Origin: CANGTU01 sp046336655
GTDB lineage: Bacteria > Bacteroidota > Bacteroidia > Flavobacteriales_D > Sanyastnellaceae
Length of the DNA stretch: 23,750 nt
Assembly: GCA_046336655.1 (NCBI GenBank)
Contig: JBKDGH010000173.1
Location: 1-23,750 of the forward strand
Direction: 5' to 3'
The notes under the pieces were generated by a model. That model searched no databases, had not been told where the DNA came from, and saw nothing but the letters and a program-made list of their open reading frames with translations. Each line of letters starts with the position of its first letter. Position 1 is the first letter of the stretch. Position numbers and translations under genes: made by a program. Below, one piece after another: positions 1 through 7,121 of this stretch.

Positions 1-1
1 C

Positions 2-622
2 ACCAACTCCTGGCTGGGCGGAGCATCCCTTTGGATGAATTACCTCGCTGAAATGGGATACATCGTATTCACGCTGGATGGCAGAGGCTCAGCGCACCGT
101 GGAAAGGAATTCGAGCAGGCAATTCATCGCCGGCTCGGCACTCTGGAAATTGAAGATCAGCTCACCGGTGTAAAATGGCTGCAATCGCAGCCTTGGGTGG
201 ACCGGGGAAGAATGGGAATTCACGGTTGGAGCTATGGCGGTTTCATGACCACAAGCCTCATGCTTCGAACTCCCGGCACATTCAAGGCGGGTGTGGCAGG
301 AGGACCGGTCATAGACTGGGGCCTTTATGAAGTGATGTATACCGAACGCTACATGGATACCCCGGAGGAAAATCAGGACGGATACAGGACTGCAGACCTC
401 ACCGGTTATGTGGATCGGCTGCAGGGCAAGTTGCTGATGATACATGGCACGGACGACGATGTAGTCGTCATGCAGCACAACATGAAATTCCTGAAGGCGT
501 GTATCAGTAAAAACGTGCAGGTTGACTTTTTCGCTTATCCCGGCCATGCGCACAATGTGCGGGGCAAGGAAAGGGTGCATCTGATGCAGAAGGTGATCGA
601 ATACCTTCAGCAGAATATCTGA
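2..622 (+). CDS. C-terminal part of an S9 (DPP IV/prolyl oligopeptidase-like) serine peptidase
   Basis: The gene is cut by the left window edge; about 206 C-terminal residues are visible and the frame is open to the edge. They form the alpha/beta-hydrolase domain of the S9 family, whose members remove N-terminal dipeptides or cleave oligopeptides, usually after proline, and in Bacteroidota are normally exported. The nucleophile elbow GWSYGG has its serine codon at 230-232. The acid is most likely the Asp at 455-457 in HGTDDDVV, aligned to HGTADDNV of DPP IV. The histidine is most likely at 551-553 in PGHAHNVRG. The substrate-gating propeller and any signal peptide lie outside the window, so DPP IV cannot be separated from related S9 subfamilies. 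The gene ends with TGA, and 320 gene-free bases follow. Confidence 0.9.
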   Translation, partial: TNSWLGGASLWMNYLAEMGYIVFTLDGRGSAHRGKEFEQAIHRRLGTLEIEDQLTGVKWLQSQPWVDRGRMGIHGWSYGGFMTTSLMLRTPGTFKAGVAGGPVIDWGLYEVMYTERYMDTPEENQDGYRTADLTGYVDRLQGKLLMIHGTDDDVVVMQHNMKFLKACISKNVQVDFFAYPGHAHNVRGKERVHLMQKVIEYLQQNI

Positions 623-822
623 TAAATACCCATCGGTTCATTCGGTTGCACTATGCCGTCGCGCCCACTTGCCTTCTGCACCGTTCACGGGCAAGCATTC
701 ACCTGACCGTTTTCCGGGCCGGCGATACCACTTTGAACACTCCTCCGGTGATCGTCGCGAAGCCTGCATTCATGTGCCGCATTATGGCTATTGAGCGGAG
801 ATGATGCCCGATAATTATGACG

Positions 823-883
823 CTGTCCGGCACCTCAGATTAGCCGTACGGGTGCGCATGCGCATCCAGGGGTAGCCGGACAG
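823..883. repeat. Nested inverted repeats upstream of gcvT
   Basis: A perfect 9-base inverted repeat has arms CTGTCCGGC (823-831) and GCCGGACAG (875-883). It encloses two more palindromes: CCGTACGG (844-851) and TGCGCATGCGCA (853-864). The last is extendable at both ends by a G-T and a G-C pair to 851-866. As RNA this would fold into a closed stem with an internal hairpin; as DNA it offers several symmetric protein-binding sites. No T-tract follows, which argues against a simple terminator. Function unknown: an operator, a structured leader or sRNA, or a remnant of an interspersed palindromic repeat are all possible. Confidence 0.6.
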
Positions 884-930
884 TCACACGAGTTATCCTG
901 GCAACCTCATTCCACCGCCCTGCGGCGACT

Positions 931-938
931 TATCTTCG
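931..938 (+). promoter_or_regulatory. Putative Bacteroidota -7 element for gcvT
   Basis: TATCTTCG matches the phylum -7 consensus TAnnTTTG at seven of eight positions (C for T at position 7). It ends four bases before the gcvT ATG. No TTG-type -33 element is visible 19-21 bases upstream. Confidence 0.5.
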
Positions 939-942
939 CCGC

Positions 943-2046
943 ATGGAAACAACTACTGCACTCAAGCACGTCGCACTGAACGATACGCATATTGCCCTCG
1001 GGGGTAAAATGGTACCTTTTGCCGGATATTCAATGCCCGTTCAATACAAGGGACTGATTGAAGAGCACCACTGCGTGCGCAATCAGGTGGGCGTGTTTGA
1101 CGTGAGTCACATGGGTGAATTCCGGGTTAGGGGAGCTAAGGCCTTGGACCTCCTGCAGAAAGTGACCAGCAATGACGTATCGAAGCTCTTCGACGGCAAA
1201 GTGCAGTACAGTTGTCTTCCCAACACCACCGGTGGAATTGTGGATGATTTGCTCGTGTACCGGGTGTCAGAAACAGAATACTATCTGGTGGTCAATGCCT
1301 CCAATATCGAAAAGGACTGGAACTGGATTTCAGGATACAATGAAGCGTTTGGATGCGCGCTGACCAACGAGTCGGAAGCCACTTCACTGCTCGCCATTCA
1401 AGGGCCCGATGCAATCCGCACATTGCAGAAGCTGACGGATATGGACCTCGGCAGCATGGAGTATTACTCATTCAAAATTGGTCGCTTTGCCGGACATGAT
1501 AACATTCTCATTTCAACCACAGGCTATACCGGTGCAGGCGGATGCGAGGTCTACTTCCCGAATCACCTTGCTCAGGACATCTGGAACAGCATCTTCGAGG
1601 CAGGTGCAGAATTCGGCATTCAGCCAATCGGTCTGGGCGCCCGCGATACCCTTCGTCTGGAGATGGGCTTTTGCCTTTACGGCAATGACATTGATGATAC
1701 CACTTCACCACTTGAGGCCGGACTGGGATGGATCACCAAATTCACCAAGGATTTCGTGAACTCCGCAGCACTCAGGGCACAGAAAGAGGCCGGTGTAACG
1801 CGTAAGCTCGTGGGATTTGAACTCACGGATAAAGGCATTCCACGGCACGGATATGAAATCGCCAATGCCAGCGGAGAAATCGTGGGTGTGGTTACGAGTG
1901 GCACGCAGAGCCCCACTCTCGGCAAACCCATCGGAATGGGCTATGTCCCTTCCGCCTTGGCCGCTCCGGGCTCCGAAATTTTCATTCAGGTGCGCGGAAA
2001 AGCGCTACGCGCCGTGGTGTGCAAAGTTCCATTCATCGGAAAATAA
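943..2046 (+). CDS. gcvT: Aminomethyltransferase, glycine cleavage system T-protein
   Basis: The product has 367 residues, the usual length for T-protein. It transfers the methylene carbon from aminomethyl-lipoyl H-protein to tetrahydrofolate, releasing ammonia, in cytosolic glycine breakdown. Family landmarks are the N-terminal FAGYSMPVQY segment, FDVSHMGE near residue 55, the conserved aspartate in GGIVDDLLVY (D101, the position usually given for the catalytic Asp), GYTGAGGCEVYF near residue 190, GLGARDTLRLE, and the C-terminal barrel region with TSGTQSPTLGKPIGMGYVP. The ATG at 943 follows a -7 element by four bases and gives the expected N-terminus. gcvH and gcvP are not adjacent, so the system is dispersed in this genome, as is common in Bacteroidota. 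comB follows after 51 bases with its own putative promoter. Confidence 0.96.
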   Translation: METTTALKHVALNDTHIALGGKMVPFAGYSMPVQYKGLIEEHHCVRNQVGVFDVSHMGEFRVRGAKALDLLQKVTSNDVSKLFDGKVQYSCLPNTTGGIVDDLLVYRVSETEYYLVVNASNIEKDWNWISGYNEAFGCALTNESEATSLLAIQGPDAIRTLQKLTDMDLGSMEYYSFKIGRFAGHDNILISTTGYTGAGGCEVYFPNHLAQDIWNSIFEAGAEFGIQPIGLGARDTLRLEMGFCLYGNDIDDTTSPLEAGLGWITKFTKDFVNSAALRAQKEAGVTRKLVGFELTDKGIPRHGYEIANASGEIVGVVTSGTQSPTLGKPIGMGYVPSALAAPGSEIFIQVRGKALRAVVCKVPFIGK

Positions 2047-2085
2047 GCAATCAGGAGGTGAGCCGTCCCGCAGGTTCTTTCTGAC

Positions 2086-2093
2086 TATATTCG
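2086..2093 (+). promoter_or_regulatory. Putative -7 element for comB
   Basis: TATATTCG fits TAnnTTTG with one mismatch and ends four bases before the comB ATG at 2098. It suggests that comB can be transcribed separately from gcvT. No -33 TTG is evident at the expected distance. Confidence 0.45.
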
Positions 2094-2097
2094 CTCT

Positions 2098-2880
2098 ATG
2101 ACGCATTCTGTGGCTGACCGAAAAATTGTAGAGGTGTGCTATACCCCCGGTCAGTATCATTTGTATAAAGAGAACTTTGATATCGTGGTCGTCATTGACG
2201 TGCTGCGGGCCACAAGCGCGATCACCACGGCATTGCATTGCGGAGTAAAGGCAATTATCCCCGTGAGTTCAGTCGAAGAAGCCCGCGCATACAAAGCACA
2301 GGGCTATATTGCCGGGGCAGAGCGCGATGGACAGGTCGTGGAAGGATTTGATTTCGGAAATTCACCGTACGCCTACATGGGCGAAGAAATGCGTGGAAAA
2401 ACCGTAGTACTTACCACGACCAACGGAACCAAGGCCATTCAAATGGCCAGTGATTGTGAAATCGTGGTTATCGGATGCCTGAACAACCTGGAGTACCTGT
2501 GTCGCTGGTTGTGTGAGCAGCATCGCAATACGCTCATTCTGGCTTCCGGATGGAAGGATAAAATCAACCTGGAAGACACGATATGTGCGGGTGCAATAGC
2601 CGATTCCCTGCTTGAGACGCGAAAGTTTCGGGCCGACGAAGACAGCACGGTAGCTGCCAAGTTCATCTATCGTTCTGCGCGTGAACACCTGTGGAGTTTC
2701 CTTCGCGCGAGTTCACATCGCCGCAGGCTTATCAAACTCAATATTCAGCGCGACGTGAAGTACTGCCTCACGCTGAATACTGTGCCTTGCATCCCGATTC
2801 TTCAGAATGGCATGCTCGTGAAGCTGGATTATACTCCGTCCGAAAAGGTACCCCGGTCAGTCAACAATGGTGCGCTCTGA
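2098..2880 (+). CDS. comB: 2-phosphosulfolactate phosphatase family protein (ComB-like)
   Basis: The 260-residue protein has the ComB family hallmarks: VVIDVLRATSAI (residues 31-42, with D34 and R37), a central AERDG...GFDFGNSP stretch, LTTTNGTKAI near residue 104, and GWKDKINLEDTICAGAI. ComB hydrolyses 2-phospho-3-sulfolactate to sulfolactate in coenzyme M synthesis of methanogens; bacterial members sit in other sulfonate routes or are unassigned. No ComA-like phosphosulfolactate synthase or sulfolactate dehydrogenase lies in this window, so the substrate here is a family-based inference. The last 14 bases overlap the start of the next gene (2867), which suggests translational coupling with the zinc-PLC-like protein. 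The C-terminus beyond the family core is basic and poorly conserved in appearance. Confidence 0.88.
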   Translation: MTHSVADRKIVEVCYTPGQYHLYKENFDIVVVIDVLRATSAITTALHCGVKAIIPVSSVEEARAYKAQGYIAGAERDGQVVEGFDFGNSPYAYMGEEMRGKTVVLTTTNGTKAIQMASDCEIVVIGCLNNLEYLCRWLCEQHRNTLILASGWKDKINLEDTICAGAIADSLLETRKFRADEDSTVAAKFIYRSAREHLWSFLRASSHRRRLIKLNIQRDVKYCLTLNTVPCIPILQNGMLVKLDYTPSEKVPRSVNNGAL

Positions 2881-3907
2881 TCGCTTCTACCATCATGCCA
2901 GCCGATCCCTCGTTTCGGGGGTGCTGGTCATCTCATTGATCTTTCTGTCAGCGAATCCGAAGCCTCCCAGCGGTTGTTGTCCCACGTGGGGATTTTACGG
3001 CCATAAGCGAATCAACGAACTGGCCATTTATACCCTTCCCGAAGGGATGTTCGGTTTTTACAAAGCCAACATGACTTTCCTTATTGAGCATTCAGTTGAT
3101 CCCGATAAGCGACGCTATGGAATCAAAGGCGAAGCGGAGTGTCATTATATTGACATGGACAATTACTGCAAAGAGCCCGGCTGCAGTCCTTTTGATGCAG
3201 TGCCTGAGCGCTGGAGTGATGCGGTAGCCAAATTCACCGAAGACACCCTGAGAAAACACGGCATTGTGCCCTGGCATGTGAATCTCATGCTGAGCAGACT
3301 CACAGAGGCATTCCGCAAAGAGGATGTGACGCGCATACTCCGGTTATCCGCCGAAATAGGACATTACATCGGCGATGCCCACGTTCCGCTGCACACGACA
3401 AGCAACTACAACGGACAAAAAACCAATCAGCGCGGCATACATGGTTTCTGGGAAAGCCGCCTGCCTGAGTTGTATGAGCCGGATTACGACCTGTTCACCG
3501 GCAAAGCGAAATACATCGACGAACCTCAGCGCTTTATCTGGGATCGTGTGAAAGAGAGCTTCGCTGCAGTAGATACCGTGCTGCGCTTTGAATCCGATCT
3601 CAGCGCATCGTATCCCGAAGATCAGAAATACTCCTACGAAGCACGCGGCAATGTTGAAATGAAAGTATACTCCCGCGAGTTCAGCGGAGCATACAGCGCC
3701 ATGCTCGACGGACAAGTGGAGCGCCGCATGCGAACTGCAGTGGCATCCATCGGCAGCTTTTGGTACACTGCGTGGATCAATGCCGGACAGCCTGATCTCG
3801 ATAAGTTCATCAGCGCGAGACCCTCTGAAGAAGAGTTGAAGAAAATTCAGGAAGAACTTCAGGTAGCTCCGGATCCGAAACTCAACTCACGCGAGCACGA
3901 AAACTGA
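2867..3907 (+). CDS. Exported zinc-dependent phospholipase C / S1-P1 nuclease-like protein
   Basis: The product has 346 residues with a hydrophobic export segment at about 15-29 and a helical trinuclear-zinc-type core. Probable metal ligands are W41, H46, D78, H93, H166, D170, H176, H192 and E196. The spacings W-x4-H, D-x14-H and H-x3-D-x5-H match the P1 nuclease pattern. The last pair H192-x3-E196 (in IHGFWESRLPE) carries Glu, as in bacterial phospholipase C, instead of the Asp of P1 nuclease. In both families the N-terminal Trp of the mature protein binds zinc, so processing just before W41 is expected. The enzyme probably hydrolyses phosphodiesters, in phospholipid or nucleic acid, outside the cytoplasm. 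The ATG at 2867 overlaps the comB end by 14 bases. The C-terminal tail (about 320-346) is charged and low in complexity. Confidence 0.82.
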   Translation: MVRSDRFYHHASRSLVSGVLVISLIFLSANPKPPSGCCPTWGFYGHKRINELAIYTLPEGMFGFYKANMTFLIEHSVDPDKRRYGIKGEAECHYIDMDNYCKEPGCSPFDAVPERWSDAVAKFTEDTLRKHGIVPWHVNLMLSRLTEAFRKEDVTRILRLSAEIGHYIGDAHVPLHTTSNYNGQKTNQRGIHGFWESRLPELYEPDYDLFTGKAKYIDEPQRFIWDRVKESFAAVDTVLRFESDLSASYPEDQKYSYEARGNVEMKVYSREFSGAYSAMLDGQVERRMRTAVASIGSFWYTAWINAGQPDLDKFISARPSEEELKKIQEELQVAPDPKLNSREHEN

Positions 3908-3920
3908 GTCGTGTAAATTG

Positions 3921-4841
3921 TCACGCGCTGGCTACGGCGAACACCTTTCCTTCTTCAGCGAGCACCACATTTTGAAAATGAGGCTTCGCTTCGGTGAGGA
4001 ACTGATCCATATCGTCATAGCGCGAACTGAAGTGGCCGAGAATGAGTTTATTCACTCCCGCGAGTGCAGCCATCTGAGCGGCTTGTGACGCTGTGGTGTG
4101 AAATGTCTCCTTCGCGCGGGCAGATTCTTTTTCCAGAAAAGTAGACTCGTGATACAACAGATCAACACCGCGGATGAACTCGGCGATAGGCTCCCAGTAC
4201 ATGGTATCGCTGCAATACGCATATGAGCGGATCGCATCAGGCGGCTGACAAGCCATCTGCGGAGTGATCACAGAACCATCAGCACGCTTCACTGAGCGGC
4301 CGTTTCGCAGGTGCACAATCTCTTCGGGGTGCAATTTGTATTGCGCAACAAGCTCCGTGATCATGTGATACGGCTTCTCTTTTTCACGAAACAGAAACCC
4401 CCATGTGGCGATCCGGTGGCGGATAGGAAACGAATGCACTTCCAGCGTGCGGTCTTCCACGATTTGTTCCATCACGCCGGGGGTGAGCGAATGCACGTGC
4501 AGGGGGTACACCAGCCAGGTATCCGAAAGCCGGAGATTCACATCAATAATTTCCTTCAGGTCTGCAGGGCCATATACATGGAGTTCTTCCTTTCTGCCAA
4601 GCAGATGAAGGGTACTCAGAAGCCCCATCAGTCCGAGGTAATGATCACCGTGGAGATGGGAAATGAAAATGTGCCTGATGCGCTGAATTTTGATCTTCTG
4701 CCTGCGCAACTGCACCTGCGTGCCTTCACCGCAATCGACCAGAAATAGCTTATCGTGCATGTTGACCACCTGGGCAGATGGGTTGTATCTGCTTGTGGGC
4801 GTGGCGGCCCCGCATCCGAGTATAGTGACTTCAAACGTCAT
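3921..4841 (-). CDS. rnz: Ribonuclease Z
   Basis: The 306-residue protein is a metallo-beta-lactamase-fold tRNA 3'-processing endonuclease, full length for the short RNase Z type. The first metal motif is SHLHGDH (H62, H64, D66, H67) after the N-terminal ILGCGAATPTSRYNPSAQ. The family signature FHTTASQAAQMA and the late GHFSSRY histidine are present, as is CSDT with a conserved Asp. It removes 3' trailers from pre-tRNA before CCA addition; a cca gene lies in the same window at 13225. It converges with the phospholipase-like gene, 13 bases separating the stop codons. Its start lies just downstream of the terminator of the preceding minus-strand gene, so it probably has its own promoter. Confidence 0.95.
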   Translation of the reverse strand: MTFEVTILGCGAATPTSRYNPSAQVVNMHDKLFLVDCGEGTQVQLRRQKIKIQRIRHIFISHLHGDHYLGLMGLLSTLHLLGRKEELHVYGPADLKEIIDVNLRLSDTWLVYPLHVHSLTPGVMEQIVEDRTLEVHSFPIRHRIATWGFLFREKEKPYHMITELVAQYKLHPEEIVHLRNGRSVKRADGSVITPQMACQPPDAIRSYAYCSDTMYWEPIAEFIRGVDLLYHESTFLEKESARAKETFHTTASQAAQMAALAGVNKLILGHFSSRYDDMDQFLTEAKPHFQNVVLAEEGKVFAVASA

Positions 4842-4845
4842 GGTA

Positions 4846-4853
4846 CAAAAAAC
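4846..4853 (-). promoter_or_regulatory. Possible -7 element of rnz, embedded in a terminator T-tract
   Basis: Read on the minus strand, the sequence is GTTTTTTG followed by four bases and then the rnz ATG. It matches only the TTTG half of TAnnTTTG, but the four-base spacing equals that at other genes here. The T-run also belongs to the terminator of the upstream gene. Weak call. Confidence 0.25.
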
Positions 4854-4874
4854 CGCCTCCCGGGGGAGACGGTT
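4846..4874 (-). terminator. Rho-independent terminator downstream of the 4902-5705 gene
   Basis: On the minus strand, arms AACCGTCTCC and GGAGGCGGTT flank the loop CCCG, giving a 10-base-pair stem with one G-U pair, followed by a run of six T (two of them in the stem). It starts 27 bases after the stop codon of the T9SS protein gene and ends 4 bases before the rnz start. It is the only strong intrinsic terminator I can see in the window. Confidence 0.88.
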
Positions 4875-4901
4875 CTTTTGGGATCACACAAATCAAACCG
4901 T

Positions 4902-5705
4902 TTAATGCTGCACCAGCATGCGGCGGGTGAACTTCTTCTCACCTGCAGTTACACAGTACAGATAAACACCACTTTCAAGATCAGAGGTATCCAGACGGAA
5001 GTTGTTCACGCCTTTTTTACCCATTGCTTTTTTCGAATACACCTGCGTGCCTACCAGATTGATCACGACGACTTCCACTTCAGAAGGCACCGCGAGTTCA
5101 TACTGAATATTGGTCACATCCACTGCGGGATTCGGAGAATTCTGCCCGACTGTGAGTGCCTGCACCGCAACCGTTTCACTCACCGATATATTGCCTCCGT
5201 TCACGATCAGGGTATATCCCTCAAACTCGTAAGGAATTGCCTGCGGGCCGAAGAAATTAAGAAATCCGGTAACCGCAATCTTCACAGGGAATTCACCAGC
5301 CACGGTAGGCGTTCCTGCAATATCACCGCAGTATGCATTACCCGGCAGGAATACGCAGGGGTTCGGGGAATCGCCGTTGTTATTGCAAGTAAGGAAAAGG
5401 CCGACAGAGTTCAGGCTCACAAAACCGGTTCCGTTATCGAGAAGCACGTCATCCAGACGCAGACTGTCAATAGCCACGATATCAGGAAGTGTTTCGTCAA
5501 TATCAGCTGCAGAAGTCGGGGCTTTCACGAAGATCACCTCTGCGTAAGGCACATTGATTGTGGCCGCATCAAACTGCTCACCCAACTGCGGGTCAGGAGA
5601 TACTCCAAAAGGAGCTTTACCCCAATCGTGAGCTGAAGGATCACACTGCGCCGAAGCTGCCAGTGCCATTGAGACTACGCAAAGAGAAAGTACACTTTTT
5701 TTCAT
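4902..5705 (-). CDS. Secreted T9SS type A sorting-domain protein of unknown function
   Basis: The 267-residue product has a Sec signal peptide (residues 1-20, MKKSVLSLCVV...AASAQ, probable cleavage before C21; not a lipobox). The middle domain (about 21-185) has cysteines C21, C107, C117 and C126. Its AGTPTVAGEFPV stretch (130-141) resembles putative Ig-like folds seen in secreted Bacteroidota proteins. The C-terminal sorting domain starts near QNSPNPAVDVTNI (188-200) and ends in KKFTRRMLVQH, directing export by the T9SS and anchoring or release at the cell surface. No catalytic motif is visible, so an adhesive or structural role is a guess. The start lies 10 bases after the STAS gene stop, suggesting cotranscription, and a strong terminator follows. 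Confidence 0.85.
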   Translation of the reverse strand: MKKSVLSLCVVSMALAASAQCDPSAHDWGKAPFGVSPDPQLGEQFDAATINVPYAEVIFVKAPTSAADIDETLPDIVAIDSLRLDDVLLDNGTGFVSLNSVGLFLTCNNNGDSPNPCVFLPGNAYCGDIAGTPTVAGEFPVKIAVTGFLNFFGPQAIPYEFEGYTLIVNGGNISVSETVAVQALTVGQNSPNPAVDVTNIQYELAVPSEVEVVVINLVGTQVYSKKAMGKKGVNNFRLDTSDLESGVYLYCVTAGEKKFTRRMLVQH

Positions 5706-5715
5706 TGGTCAATAA

Positions 5716-6081
5716 TCAAAGTTCGCGCTCTACCTCCTCCATGTACACGAGATCAACCGCCTCGTTCAGAGTAGGAGTAATTTTCAATACTGTTTCAAGC
5801 TGAGAAATGGTGATGAGCTTTTTCACTGCATCCTGCAAGCCGCAGGCCACAAACGTCCCATTCATATCGCGGCACATGCGGTTCGCAACGAGAATAGCAG
5901 AGAGTCCGGATGAGTCAATGTAACGCGATTCAGACAGATCAAGAATCAGGTTTTTCTGCCCTGACTTGCTTTGCAGCACTATTTCGCTCTTCAATTCAGG
6001 CGCATGGATGGCATCCAGTTTTTCCACTTTCGTGTGGATTACCACTACTTTATCCCGACTTGAATCCACCTCAAACTTCAT
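5716..6081 (-). CDS. STAS-domain protein, anti-sigma factor antagonist type
   Basis: The 121-residue protein consists of a single STAS domain. The switch region LDLSESRYIDSSGLSAI has the phosphorylatable serine at S58 in DSSGL, the same position as in SpoIIAA/RsbV. Such proteins relay partner switching: a serine kinase phosphorylates them, a PP2C phosphatase reverses this, and the bare form binds the kinase or anti-sigma factor. I chose the ATG at 6081, because the in-frame TTG further upstream overlaps a perfect -7 element (6100-6107). No kinase, phosphatase or sigma factor gene is adjacent, so partners must be encoded elsewhere. The next gene, 10 bases downstream, encodes a T9SS secreted protein; a functional link is unproven. 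Confidence 0.88.
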   Translation of the reverse strand: MKFEVDSSRDKVVVIHTKVEKLDAIHAPELKSEIVLQSKSGQKNLILDLSESRYIDSSGLSAILVANRMCRDMNGTFVACGLQDAVKKLITISQLETVLKITPTLNEAVDLVYMEEVEREL

Positions 6082-6099
6082 AGACTTCAGTATTTCGCC

Positions 6100-6107
6100 C
6101 AAAAATA
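6100..6107 (-). promoter_or_regulatory. -7 element upstream of the STAS gene
   Basis: TATTTTTG on the minus strand matches TAnnTTTG at every defined position. It lies 18 bases before the ATG at 6081, leaving room for a short leader. It sits in the 90-base gap after pyrB and probably drives the STAS-T9SS protein pair independently of the pyr genes. Confidence 0.55.
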
Positions 6108-6171
6108 GGCAATTTCCGCCATCTGACCTGCATCAGAGACGCAAATGTTAACACCGCTGTGAGGATAGGGC

Positions 6172-7119
6172 CTAAACCGACCGGTTGAGGTGCTGCGCGA
6201 GGAGGTAAATTACGGCCATGCGCACGGCCACGCCGTTTTCCACCTGATCGAGAATGATGCTGTGGCGGCCGTCGGCGACGTCCGACGTGATCTCCACGCC
6301 GCGGTTGATCGGGCCGGGGTGCATGATCACCACGTCTTTGCCAATTTCATCCAGCAGCCGCGCAGTCAGACCGTACTGGCTGGAGTATTCGCGCAGACTC
6401 GGGAAATACCGGACGCCGGCATCCTGGCGCTCAAGCTGAATGCGAAGCATATTGGCTGCATCGCACCAGGTTATGGCTTCTCTGAGATTGTGGCTCACCT
6501 CTACCCCAAGCGATTTTATATGTCTGGGAATGAGAGTGGTAGGCCCGCAAACCATGACCTCTGCTCCAAGCTTTTTCAAGCAGTGAATGTTTGAAATAGC
6601 CACACGGCTGTGGGTGATATCTCCCACGATGACCACTTTTTTACCCTTCACTTCGCCCAGCCTCTCGCGGATGGAATAAGCGTCGAGCAGGGCCTGTGTG
6701 GGATGCTCGTGGGTGCCGTCCCCGGCATTGATGATGGATGCGCCGATGTGCTGACTCAGAAACAGGGCCGCTCCGGGAGCGGAATGCCGCATCACCACCA
6801 TGTCCACCTTCATCGCCAGGATGTTATTCACAGTGTCCACGAGGGTTTCCCCTTTCTTCACCGATGATGTGGCCGCGGAAAAATTGACCACATCCGCACT
6901 GAGTCGCTTTTCAGCGAGCTCGAAACTGAGCCGGGTGCGGGTGGAATTTTCGAAGAAGAGGTTGGCGACGGTAATATCCCGCAGTGAGGGGACCTTTTTG
7001 ATTGGCCGGCTCAGTACTTCCTTGAATTCATCGGCCTGTGAAAAAATAAGCCCGATATCCTCGCGGGTCATGTCGCGTATTCCAAGGAGATGGCGGGTAC
7101 TGAGCTTATTCTGCTTCAT
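6172..7119 (-). CDS. pyrB: Aspartate carbamoyltransferase catalytic chain
   Basis: The 315-residue protein condenses carbamoyl phosphate with aspartate, the first committed step of pyrimidine synthesis, in the cytosol. Carbamoyl-phosphate contacts are visible in FFENSTRTRLSFE (STRTR at 59-63) and HPTQALLD; the second-subunit lysine region is SSVKKGETLVDT and the aspartate-binding end is MHPGPINRGVEI. I chose the ATG at 7119, two bases after the pyrR stop. An in-frame GTG at 7125 overlaps that stop and would add two residues. The gene forms an operon with pyrR. No pyrI regulatory chain gene is next to it, so the enzyme is either a simple trimer or regulated by distant partners. Confidence 0.96.
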   Translation of the reverse strand: MKQNKLSTRHLLGIRDMTREDIGLIFSQADEFKEVLSRPIKKVPSLRDITVANLFFENSTRTRLSFELAEKRLSADVVNFSAATSSVKKGETLVDTVNNILAMKVDMVVMRHSAPGAALFLSQHIGASIINAGDGTHEHPTQALLDAYSIRERLGEVKGKKVVIVGDITHSRVAISNIHCLKKLGAEVMVCGPTTLIPRHIKSLGVEVSHNLREAITWCDAANMLRIQLERQDAGVRYFPSLREYSSQYGLTARLLDEIGKDVVIMHPGPINRGVEITSDVADGRHSIILDQVENGVAVRMAVIYLLAQHLNRSV

Positions 7120-7121
7120 GC

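Larger units (their letters stand above)
623..942. other. Gene-free interval between the S9 peptidase gene and gcvT
   Basis: I find no credible reading frame in these 320 bases. The interval contains a short imperfect dyad (CTTGCC near 669 against GGCAAG about 15 bases later, with CCGTTCACGG inside it), a striking cluster of palindromes at 823-883 and the putative gcvT promoter element at 931-938. No T-run follows the dyads, so I do not call a terminator for the upstream gene. I looked for glycine riboswitch core sequences because gcvT follows, and did not recognise any. Confidence 0.6.

Noticed and set aside
623..942. A glycine riboswitch ahead of gcvT
   Set aside because: I did not recognise the conserved core sequences of either aptamer, and the -7 element four bases before the ATG leaves no leader to contain one.
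4755..5636. A 293-codon plus-strand frame across the T9SS protein gene and into rnz
   Set aside because: It is antisense to a protein with a clear signal peptide and sorting domain, crosses the terminator hairpin, and is rich in His/Arg as shadow frames are here.
5650..5705. A lipobox at C21 of the T9SS protein
   Set aside because: The residues before the cysteine are S-A-Q, which do not fit the lipobox pattern, and T9SS cargo normally uses signal peptidase I.
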